Below are positions 1-6,711 of a stretch of DNA of 64,000 bases, piece by piece; position 1 is the stretch's first letter, and each line of letters opens with the position of its first letter. Source of the DNA: Sporolactobacillus mangiferae. GTDB lineage: Bacteria > Bacillota > Bacilli > Bacillales > Sporolactobacillaceae. Below the pieces are notes generated by a model. The model was not told where the DNA came from. It saw only the letters and a list, made by a program, of their open reading frames with translations, and made no database searches. Location of the stretch: NCBI RefSeq assembly GCF_023336505.1, contig NZ_JAMAST010000010.1, forward strand, positions 1 to 64,000, given 5' to 3'. A program made the translations under genes and the position numbers.

Positions 1-34
1 AATGTCATAAGTAATTTATTATGGAGGAAGAAAA

Positions 35-904
35 TTGACATTCAGACATCTTCAAATATTCATCACAGTGTGTGATAAATTGAACATGACAGCTGCTGCC
101 GAATCCCTTTTTTTATCTCAACCTGCAGTCAGTCAGGCCATCTCTGAACTTGAAAAACATTTCGGCGTTCGTCTTTTTGAGAGGCTGTCCAAAAAGCTCC
201 ATCTTACAAAAGCTGGAAATAGCCTTTTATACTATGCTCGTTACATTATCCAAATGAATAGCCAGGCAGAGAAAGAAATGCGTTTAATAAACAAGAGAAA
301 TTTTATACGAATTGGCGCAAGCGTCACAATTGGTGCCTATATACTTCCGAAACTTATTCTAAAATTTAAAGAATTGAATTCTGAGAACACGGTTGAAGTT
401 ATTGAGGATAATACTGCAAAGATTGAAGAACTCATCTTGCGAGACCAGTTGGATTTAGCTCTCGTGGAGGGAGAGACGACTTCACCGAACCTCATCAGAA
501 AATCTTTTATGGAAGACGAACTAGTCCTTATTTGCGGCGCTAGCCACCGTTTTGCTGCTATGACCTCAGTGAATCCGCATGAACTTGAAACGGAACCTTT
601 CATCGTCCGTGAGAAAGAAAGCGGAACACGTAAAAAATTTGAAGAGGTTATGGCAGAAAAGGAACTGTCCTGGCACGCTTCCTGGACATGCAATAACGTC
701 GATTCCATCAAAATGGCTGTTGCTGCAGGTCTTGGTGTTTCCGTTATTTCAAAGTTTGCCGTAATAAATGAAGTTTGTAGCGGCCAATTATGTAATAAGG
801 AAATTGATGGACTTCATTTCAACCGTCACTATAAAATGATTTATCACAAGGATAAATACTTGTCCCCGGCAATGCAAAGGTTTATCAAGCTTTGCGACGC
901 TTAA
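35..904 (+). CDS. LysR-family transcriptional regulator (CysL-like)
   Basis: A 289-aa LysR-type regulator. The N-terminal winged helix-turn-helix (about residues 1-60, including AAAESLFLSQPAVSQAISEL) is followed by a periplasmic-binding-protein-like effector domain to the end. The start is TTG, chosen because GGAGGAAG lies just upstream. It sits beside a DsrE-like gene and a YeiH exporter, so a role in controlling sulfur-compound genes is likely; the effector is unknown. It resembles the LysR at 2687-3562, including the effector-domain motif with E-x-G-x-x-T. The promoter lies at or beyond the window edge. Confidence 0.85.
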   Translation: MTFRHLQIFITVCDKLNMTAAAESLFLSQPAVSQAISELEKHFGVRLFERLSKKLHLTKAGNSLLYYARYIIQMNSQAEKEMRLINKRNFIRIGASVTIGAYILPKLILKFKELNSENTVEVIEDNTAKIEELILRDQLDLALVEGETTSPNLIRKSFMEDELVLICGASHRFAAMTSVNPHELETEPFIVREKESGTRKKFEEVMAEKELSWHASWTCNNVDSIKMAVAAGLGVSVISKFAVINEVCSGQLCNKEIDGLHFNRHYKMIYHKDKYLSPAMQRFIKLCDA

Positions 905-1033
905 AATTAGTACACCAAGCAAAATGTCATATGTCACATCGATGATCTATGATAAATTGACATACTTTTCTTGTTATCAAAGACTGTTGCATAGTACTAA
1001 AAAGAAAGACAAGGTGGAAGGAGGGACGGGAAC

Positions 1034-1357
1034 TTGTATCATGTCATTTTCCATATCGATGAAGAAGAGAAGTGGCCTCTGCTGCTTGGAAATGTTGAAA
1101 ATCTTCTGGCGGGTATGACCGCTGAAGTCGAAGTACTGGCTAATGGAGCGGCTGTCGTTGGCTATAAGTCTGAAGCATTCATCAATCAGATGAACAGTTT
1201 GAAGAGTCAGGGCGTTCAGTTTGTTGCCTGCCGGAATGCCTTGAATGCGCGTCATTTACTGAAAGAAGATCTATTTGCATTTGTATCTGTTGTTCCGGCA
1301 GGGGTTGTCGAATTAGTGGAAAAACAAAGCAGTGGTTACGCATACATTAAGCCCTAA
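1034..1357 (+). CDS. DsrE/DsrF-like sulfur-relay family protein
   Basis: A 107-aa soluble protein with the look of the DsrE/DsrF-like family (COG1416). It has an N-terminal beta strand (YHVIFHID), an alpha/beta core, and a single conserved-type cysteine in VQFVACRNAL at about residue 63. The start is TTG after AAGGAGGG, with good spacing. Family members carry persulfide sulfur on that cysteine or are of unknown function. It lies downstream of the LysR gene in the same direction and is followed by a terminator, so it may be that regulator's target. Assignment is from fold-like pattern only. Confidence 0.6.
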   Translation: MYHVIFHIDEEEKWPLLLGNVENLLAGMTAEVEVLANGAAVVGYKSEAFINQMNSLKSQGVQFVACRNALNARHLLKEDLFAFVSVVPAGVVELVEKQSSGYAYIKP

Positions 1358-1449
1358 AATGAAATAAATTCTCCTTAGACACTCGTTAAGCCGCTGTACA
1401 ATTTGTACCGTTCAAGAAAAATTTGAAAAAGTAATTTTGTAAACAAAAC

Positions 1450-1494
1450 AGCACTGAGCCCCATAACCGGAGGAGACTCAGCGCTGCTTTTTTA
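1450..1494 (+). terminator. Intrinsic terminator after the DsrE-like gene
   Basis: AGCACTGAG at 1450-1458 pairs with CTCAGCGCT at 1477-1485 (one mismatch) and is followed by a T run at 1488-1493. It lies between two convergent genes and could also stop transcription of yeiH on the other strand. Confidence 0.6.
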
Positions 1495-1520
1495 TCCATT
1501 CAGCTGCAAATGTCTGGGTA

Positions 1521-2558
1521 TTACCGGTATATCGTGAAAAATGTACTCACTGAAAGAAGAACAGAAGTAATAGCCATTGCTAGAAATGGCTTTAATGCTT
1601 TTGTTCGCAGGTCCTTCAGACTTACATTCAGTCCCAAACCAATCATGGCCATCGTCAAAATAAAAGAAGTGAAGGAAGAGATTCCATTCATCATACTTGC
1701 CGGAATAGTAAACGCATGACCCAGAACGTAACTTCCAAATAAGCTCATAATAATGAAACCGATGAGAAACCAGGGAAATTCAATTTTCGCTTCCGAACCA
1801 GATTTCGTTTTTTCCTTATGTTTCATCCAGTACACGAGAATAAAACTGAGTGGGACCAGCAGGAAAACCCGGCCCAGTTTGGCCAATAAAGCCATAGCCA
1901 GAGCATTTGGACCCGCAGGTGCACCAGCCAGAGCAACATGGGCAATCTCGTGCAGGCTGACTCCTGACCATATCCCGTATTGTAAAGCTGTCAGAGGAAT
2001 AAAGGGTCTGATAATTGTATACGCGATGGAAAAAACGGTTCCAACCAGTGCGATAATCCCTGCACCGATTGCGGTGTCTTCGTCTTTCGCTTTCAAGATC
2101 GAGGATGTCGCTGCAATCGCCGCGGCACCACAGACGCCCGTTCCAATTCCCAGTAACAAAACTAAAGTCGAATCCTCTGCCTTGAGTAATCTTGCAATCA
2201 GAATCGTAAAAACTATTGCAAAAACAATTGTTCCGACGTCTCTGATCAGCAGCCATCCTCCCTGATGCAGAATCACATCAATATTCAGTTTTAATCCATA
2301 AAGAATAATTGCGAATCGTAACAGCCTTTTTGCAGAAAATTGGATGCCTGAGCGGATTTTTTCCGGATATCCCCAGATCTGCCGATAAATAATTGCGATA
2401 ATAATCGCGCAGGCAAGCTGTCCCACATGATCAAATCCTGGAACTTTAGATAATCCATAGCCTATTAGAGCGATAATGAACGTGAAGCCGATCCCCCCGA
2501 GCCAACGTCCTGTCAAACGAACTTCTTTGTCTGCCACTTGATAATCTCCTTTTTGCAA
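1521..2558 (-). CDS. yeiH: YeiH/YwzB-type putative sulfate exporter (UPF0324)
   Basis: A 345-aa polytopic membrane protein with about ten hydrophobic segments. It carries family-typical stretches LLGIGTGVCGAAAIAA, SGVSLHEIAHVALAGA and MIGLGLNVSLKDLR. It belongs to the putative sulfate exporter (PSE) family; the true substrate is not settled, and sulfur oxyanions are the usual suggestion. It is divergent from the LysR gene at 2687, a common arrangement in which the regulator controls the exporter. Length is normal for the family. AAAGGAGATTATC precedes a possible internal start, so the first few residues are uncertain. Confidence 0.85.
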   Translation of the reverse strand: MQKGDYQVADKEVRLTGRWLGGIGFTFIIALIGYGLSKVPGFDHVGQLACAIIIAIIYRQIWGYPEKIRSGIQFSAKRLLRFAIILYGLKLNIDVILHQGGWLLIRDVGTIVFAIVFTILIARLLKAEDSTLVLLLGIGTGVCGAAAIAATSSILKAKDEDTAIGAGIIALVGTVFSIAYTIIRPFIPLTALQYGIWSGVSLHEIAHVALAGAPAGPNALAMALLAKLGRVFLLVPLSFILVYWMKHKEKTKSGSEAKIEFPWFLIGFIIMSLFGSYVLGHAFTIPASMMNGISSFTSFILTMAMIGLGLNVSLKDLRTKALKPFLAMAITSVLLSVSTFFTIYR

Positions 2559-2605
2559 TGTTATGCTCCCAATAATAAAAGTGTTTTAATGATAAGTAAA
2601 ATAAA

Positions 2606-2630
2606 TTATAATTATCGTTATAATAACTTT
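2606..2630. promoter_or_regulatory. Candidate LysR operator in the divergent yeiH/LysR promoter
   Basis: An AT-rich interrupted dyad (TTATAA...TTATAA region, with ATTAT and ATAAT half-sites about 11 bp apart) lies between the divergent yeiH and LysR genes. The T-N11-A form is typical of LysR boxes. Only the dyad is visible; the function is inferred from position. Confidence 0.35.
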
Positions 2631-2686
2631 TTACGAATGATCATTGCTTTCATCAGAAGCTTAAATTAATTAGAAGGTGGATTAAT

Positions 2687-3562
2687 GTGGATCAAGCACT
2701 ATATGTTTTTATTACCGTTGCTGAACAGCAAAATTTCACTCGGGCTGCTGAAATGCTTCATATGACTCAGCCCGCTGTAAGCAATCATATTCATTCACTG
2801 GAACGATCGTTGAATATAAAGTTGTTAGAGAGAACCAATAAATATGTTCGGTTGAACAAAGCGGGAGAAATCGTATACCATCATGCCAAAGATATTCTGA
2901 ATCTTCATACTCGAATGGAGAATCTTCTGGATGATCTAAAAAATACCGTAAGTGGTACCCTGTCTATTGGTGCCAGTTATACCTATGGTGAATATGTACT
3001 CCCTTATAAAATCTCAACTCTGCTTCGATCCTATCCTTTACTGAATCCGAGTATTACCATAAGGAATACAAACGAGATTATTGACCTCATGATGCATCAC
3101 CAAATCGATGTAGGGATAATAGAGGGAGAAAGTACCAATGAGCGCTTGAAGATTACTCCCTTTGCACAAGATCAACTGTCGGTGATTGCTGCATCGGATC
3201 ATCCTTTATTTTCCAAAAAGAAAATAAGTCTTCTAGACTTGCACCAAGAGAGATGGCTGGTACGAGAGATGGGGTCAGGAACACGAGAAATGCAGCAAAA
3301 ATGCTTCAAGCAATTGGATTTCTATCCTAAAAACGTGATGACCCTTGGAAGTACTCAAGTGATAAAGGAATCGATTGAAGCTGGTCTGGGCATTTCTCTG
3401 CTCTCACATTTGACGATCAAAAAAGAATTAGCGCTTGGAAGATTAAAGTTAGTCAATATAAAGGGATTCCCAATGATCAGGCATTTTTCACTTGTTACGC
3501 CGAATAGCAAATTTCAGACAAAAGCCGCTGAAGTTTTTGTTGACTTATTAATCAACGAATAA
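2687..3562 (+). CDS. LysR-family transcriptional regulator, divergent from yeiH
   Basis: A 291-aa LysR regulator. The wHTH at residues 1-60 contains FTRAAEMLHMTQPAVSNHIH, followed by the two-lobed effector domain. The start is GTG, supported by AGAAGGTGG just upstream. It is transcribed away from yeiH across a 128-bp intergenic region with a dyad, so autoregulation and control of yeiH are likely. It is similar in layout to B. subtilis YwfK/CysL. The co-inducer is not known. Confidence 0.85.
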   Translation: MDQALYVFITVAEQQNFTRAAEMLHMTQPAVSNHIHSLERSLNIKLLERTNKYVRLNKAGEIVYHHAKDILNLHTRMENLLDDLKNTVSGTLSIGASYTYGEYVLPYKISTLLRSYPLLNPSITIRNTNEIIDLMMHHQIDVGIIEGESTNERLKITPFAQDQLSVIAASDHPLFSKKKISLLDLHQERWLVREMGSGTREMQQKCFKQLDFYPKNVMTLGSTQVIKESIEAGLGISLLSHLTIKKELALGRLKLVNIKGFPMIRHFSLVTPNSKFQTKAAEVFVDLLINE

Positions 3563-3633
3563 AAGAAGGAAATTGAGAGGTATGGCTTCTCGCGTGCAAT
3601 TTTTGATAGGGGCAAAGGTCACTATGAATGATA

Positions 3634-3676
3634 AGGAGGACACCTCTGTAGTACCACAGGTGTCCTCCTATTCTTT
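3634..3676. terminator. Bidirectional intrinsic terminator
   Basis: A perfect 12-bp stem (AGGAGGACACCT at 3634-3645 with AGGTGTCCTCCT at 3658-3669) has a 12-nt loop. It lies between the convergent LysR gene and the CoA-disulfide reductase gene. The T tract is short. Confidence 0.7.
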
Positions 3677-3793
3677 AGCATAACTGATCCTCTTGACAGT
3701 AGATAAATCTCTACCGCCTGTTACATCAGTGCAGAAGGCTAAGCTTTTTCTGCCCCGATTCAATCGAACTGATCATTAACCTTTTGTATTGGG

Positions 3794-5440
3794 TTACTTT
3801 ACTTTTTCTGGAAAAGCGCTACTGTACAGTTTATAGCCTCCATCCAGATTCTTAACCGAATAGCCCTTCTGAGCAAGAATACGCGCCGCAAGATAGCCGC
3901 GAAGCCCCACCCGACATGACACAATCAGGTCGCGATCTTTTGAAATCTCACTTAACCGTTCGCGAAGATTGTCTAAAGGAATATTTACAGCCCCCTGGAT
4001 GGCGCCGTTACCATATTCCTGTTCCGTCCGAACATCAATAAGCAGCGCTCCTTGTTTTACCAACTGATCGACTTCGTTCCACTGAACATTCTGCACCTTT
4101 CCATCCAGCAAATTTTCTGAAGCATAGCCGATCAAATTAATCGGTGCTTTTGCCGAATTAAATGGCGGCGCGTAGGCTAGTTCCAGTTCGGTCAGATCAT
4201 TGACCGTCATTTGTCCATGAATCGCTGTGGCTAGTACATCGATGGTCTTATCGATTCCCTTCTCACCAACCGCCTGTGCACCTAGAACCTTTCCAGATTC
4301 AGGATCAAAAAGCAGCTTGAGTGTCATCTGCAAACTGCCTGGATAATAGGTTGCATGATCCGGCGGGCTCGTGTGCAGCGCTTGGTAGGGGATATTGTTT
4401 CGCTGTAATAATTTCTCACTCAATCCAGTTACGGCTGCAGACAAATCAAATGCTTTCACTATTGATGTACCCAGAGTTCCCTTGTAACTACGTTTCATCC
4501 CGCTAAGAATATCAGCAACCATGCGCCCCTGGCGATTGGCCGGAGAGGCGAGTGGAATGACCGCTGCTTTCCCACTGACTGTCTGAGCAACTTCTATTGC
4601 GTCACCAATCGCATAGATATTGGGGTCACTGGTCTGCAGTTGATCATTAACCGATATGCTGCGACGCATACCGAGTGCTAAGCCTGCTTGCTCAGCTAAG
4701 AATGATTCTGGAACAACACCGACCGATAAGAGTGTCAGATCCATCTGCTTACGCGTACCGTCATTGAGAACAAGAACCGCACCTTTTTCTTCAAATCCAG
4801 TGACAGTTTTTCCTTTGAGCACCTCAATGTCGTGCTTTTTCAGTTCAGCTTCTATCATAATCGCCATTTCCGGATCAAGCGGAGGAAGGACTTGATGCTC
4901 TCGTTCAACGATCGTCACTTTAAGTCCGCGTTCTGCCAGATTCTCGGCCATTTCAATGCCGATAAAGCCGGCACCAACGATCACCGCACGATCCGCTTTA
5001 TGCTGCTGAAGATACTGAACAATACGTTCAGCATCCGGAACATCACGCAGCGTGAACAAATTGTCCGCTTGGTCGACTCCTTCAATTGGCGGACGCATCG
5101 GGTGCGCTCCTGTCGAGAGAATCAGCACGTCATAGGTCTCATCATAAGACTTTCCATGATGATCAATAATTACCTTCTTATGTTCTCGATCAATACAGGT
5201 TACTTCGCTTTCGGGCCGCACATCCAGACGAAAACGCTGATACAGCTTTTCTGCCGTCTGCACAAGCAGCTTCGACCGTTCTTTAATCACTCCCCCAATA
5301 TAATAAGGAAGCCCGCAATTGGCAAAAGAAACATAAGGACCACGTTCAAAGACAATAATTTCCGCCTCTTCATTCAATCGACGTAGACGTGTGGCTGCCG
5401 ACATACCGCCCGCAACCCCTCCAACAATGACGTATTTCAT
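3794..5440 (-). CDS. CoA-disulfide reductase with C-terminal rhodanese domain (CoADR-RHD)
   Basis: A 548-aa flavoprotein. Residues 1 to about 445 are a class III pyridine nucleotide-disulfide oxidoreductase. They contain the N-terminal FAD motif VGGVAGGMSAA, the single active cysteine in SFANCGLPYYIGG, a second nucleotide fold VIVGAGFIGIEMAE and the FAD-ribityl site IYAIGDAIEV. Residues from about 455 to 548 are a rhodanese with the active loop CRVGLRG. The enzyme family reduces CoA disulfides and CoA or polysulfide persulfides with NAD(P)H, and the rhodanese handles the sulfane sulfur. It is the last gene of a block with two rhodaneses and CstR. It is a shorter paralog of the 822-aa protein at 6712-9180. 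Confidence 0.88.
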   Translation of the reverse strand: MKYVIVGGVAGGMSAATRLRRLNEEAEIIVFERGPYVSFANCGLPYYIGGVIKERSKLLVQTAEKLYQRFRLDVRPESEVTCIDREHKKVIIDHHGKSYDETYDVLILSTGAHPMRPPIEGVDQADNLFTLRDVPDAERIVQYLQQHKADRAVIVGAGFIGIEMAENLAERGLKVTIVEREHQVLPPLDPEMAIMIEAELKKHDIEVLKGKTVTGFEEKGAVLVLNDGTRKQMDLTLLSVGVVPESFLAEQAGLALGMRRSISVNDQLQTSDPNIYAIGDAIEVAQTVSGKAAVIPLASPANRQGRMVADILSGMKRSYKGTLGTSIVKAFDLSAAVTGLSEKLLQRNNIPYQALHTSPPDHATYYPGSLQMTLKLLFDPESGKVLGAQAVGEKGIDKTIDVLATAIHGQMTVNDLTELELAYAPPFNSAKAPINLIGYASENLLDGKVQNVQWNEVDQLVKQGALLIDVRTEQEYGNGAIQGAVNIPLDNLRERLSEISKDRDLIVSCRVGLRGYLAARILAQKGYSVKNLDGGYKLYSSAFPEKVK

Positions 5441-5453
5441 TGAACTTCCCTCC

Positions 5454-5756
5454 TTAAAATTCGATAGGTCCGTGCCAGTTCATCATCCCGCCTGTCATAT
5501 TTTTGACCTTAAATCCATTTGCGGATAAGATGGCAGAAGCCACACCGCTTCTGCTTCCAGAATGACAAACAATAATATGCTCTTGATTTTTGTTGATTTC
5601 ATCGAGTCGGTTCTGGATTCCATTAACCGAAATATTCTTGGCACCAGGAATGTGCCCTTCGGCAAATTCAAAAGGTTCGCGAACATCAATAATACTTACA
5701 GGCGCATGATTGCGTATTAGTAGTTCGACTTCTTCGGGTGTCCACTCTTCATACAT
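5454..5756 (-). CDS. Single-domain rhodanese
   Basis: A 100-aa rhodanese. The active cysteine sits in CHSGSRSG, with D-V-R-E-P-F-E-F-A-E-G-H-I-P-G-A typical of the fold. The start is taken at M-Y-E-E-W because AGGGAGGA lies 8 nt upstream. A longer open frame to 5837 exists, but its extra residues are encoded by a perfect operator palindrome and a promoter region. It lies 13 bp upstream of the CoADR-RHD gene and probably feeds sulfane sulfur in the same pathway. It is likely repressed by CstR. Confidence 0.85.
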   Translation of the reverse strand: MYEEWTPEEVELLIRNHAPVSIIDVREPFEFAEGHIPGAKNISVNGIQNRLDEINKNQEHIIVCHSGSRSGVASAILSANGFKVKNMTGGMMNWHGPIEF

Positions 5757-5807
5757 GCTGTTATCCTCCCTGGACAAAATTTTTATTTTTTCAAAACCCG
5801 CGCGCTT

Positions 5808-5827
5808 ATATACCCATATGGGTATAT
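5808..5827. promoter_or_regulatory. CstR/CsoR-type operator (perfect 20-bp palindrome)
   Basis: ATATACCCATATGGGTATAT is a perfect 20-bp palindrome with the TACCC/GGGTA half-sites typical of CsoR/CstR family operators. It lies about 50 bp upstream of the rhodanese start. Repression by the local CsoR-family protein is inferred. Confidence 0.75.
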
Positions 5828-5844
5828 TTTTCTCCATAAAAAAG

Positions 5845-6165
5845 TTAGAACCAGTGATTCATTCCACCGCGAACATTGGTTACTTTCTCATAACCTGCTT
5901 TTTTTAAAACCTTACACGCAACCGAGCTTCTCATACCGCTTTGACAAATGACAACCACTTCTTTTTCTTTCGGAATCTTATTAAGATGATTGCTCAGGGT
6001 CTGCAACGGAATATTGACAAAACCCGGAATTGAATGACCATTGAACTCTGCTTTTGTACGTACGTCAAGAAAATATTTACCCTTTTTACTCGGCAGATAG
6101 ACTTCCTTCAACTCAGAAGTGCTTATCTTTTTGATTTTTGGTTTGCAAAAGAATATGCATCTCAT
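5845..6165 (-). CDS. Single-domain rhodanese with Cys-rich N terminus
   Basis: A 106-aa rhodanese with active loop CQSGMRSS and the fold pattern FLDVRTKAEFNGHSIPGFVNIP. The N terminus begins M-R-C-I-F-F-C, giving two extra cysteines and a hydrophobic start that other rhodaneses here lack. It is co-directional with cstR upstream and the second rhodanese downstream. The cstR-side operator at 6488 probably drives it. Confidence 0.82.
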   Translation of the reverse strand: MRCIFFCKPKIKKISTSELKEVYLPSKKGKYFLDVRTKAEFNGHSIPGFVNIPLQTLSNHLNKIPKEKEVVVICQSGMRSSVACKVLKKAGYEKVTNVRGGMNHWF

Positions 6166-6209
6166 GATTAAATTCCTCCTTAGCCGTTGGATTCACTTCT
6201 CTTTATTCC

Positions 6210-6473
6210 TTAACGGCTTTTCACCAGCATTTGAATCGCTTCGTTTATGATTGCTTCAGACGAACCTTCGCTGTCTTCAATCTGTTGCCGCAAACAGGCT
6301 TCAAGATTTTTGCCAATAACCAGGCCCAGTGCACGATCCAGTGCTGACCGTGCGGCCGTCATCTGGGTGACTACGCTGCGACAGTCTTCTCCTTGTTCCA
6401 TCATGTGAATAATTCCACGGATTTGTCCATCAATCCGTTTCAATCGATTGGTCATTTGTGATGTATACTCCAT
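6210..6473 (-). CDS. cstR: CsoR-family persulfide-sensing repressor (CstR-like)
   Basis: An 87-aa all-helical CsoR/RcnR-family repressor (RLKRIDGQIRGIIHMM core). Cysteines fall at residues 31 and 60, the two positions used by Staphylococcus aureus CstR to form persulfide cross-links. The copper-ligand histidine of CsoR is replaced here (KNLEAC has Asn), arguing against copper sensing. It is followed by two rhodaneses and CoADR-RHD and preceded by the CoADR-RHD-TusA-DsrE gene, matching a cst-type regulon. An operator lies just upstream of its start (6488-6503), so it is probably autoregulated. Confidence 0.82.
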   Translation of the reverse strand: MEYTSQMTNRLKRIDGQIRGIIHMMEQGEDCRSVVTQMTAARSALDRALGLVIGKNLEACLRQQIEDSEGSSEAIINEAIQMLVKSR

Positions 6474-6487
6474 AAGCTGCCTCCTTT

Positions 6488-6503
6488 ATACCCCTACCCG
6501 TAT
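6488..6503. promoter_or_regulatory. CstR/CsoR-type operator upstream of cstR
   Basis: ATACCCCTACCCGTAT is an imperfect palindrome of the same class as the sites at 5808 and 9240. It ends 14 bp before the cstR start, so it overlaps the expected promoter or leader. Confidence 0.65.
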
Positions 6504-6641
6504 ATTACTCATTCTATTTTTAAAGTCAAGTGAACGACATCAGCACTGAAACACCCGAAGTCCCAGGAACATTAGCTCCTTTTTTTGGAAGAAGTGCCCC
6601 TGAAAAACAACACTCCTGCAAAAGAGTATCTTAAGCCATAG

Positions 6642-6681
6642 AAGGGTGTCTTCACCGTCAATAGACTAATGAGACGCCCTT
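6642..6681. terminator. Possible terminator hairpin downstream of the fusion gene
   Basis: AAGGGTGTCT (6642-6651) pairs with AGACGCCCTT (6672-6681) apart from one wobble. The T tract is poor on both strands, so the call is weak. Confidence 0.35.
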
Positions 6682-6711
6682 TTCGCTGGCTTATACAACG
6701 ATTTGATCTGA

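Noticed and set aside
4832-5386. 184-codon plus-strand frame
   Set aside because: Antisense shadow of the CoADR-RHD gene, with no ribosome site or family likeness.
6210-6473. CsoR-family gene as a copper sensor
   Set aside because: The histidine ligand is replaced by Asn, and the cysteines sit at 31 and 60 as in CstR; neighbours are sulfur genes.
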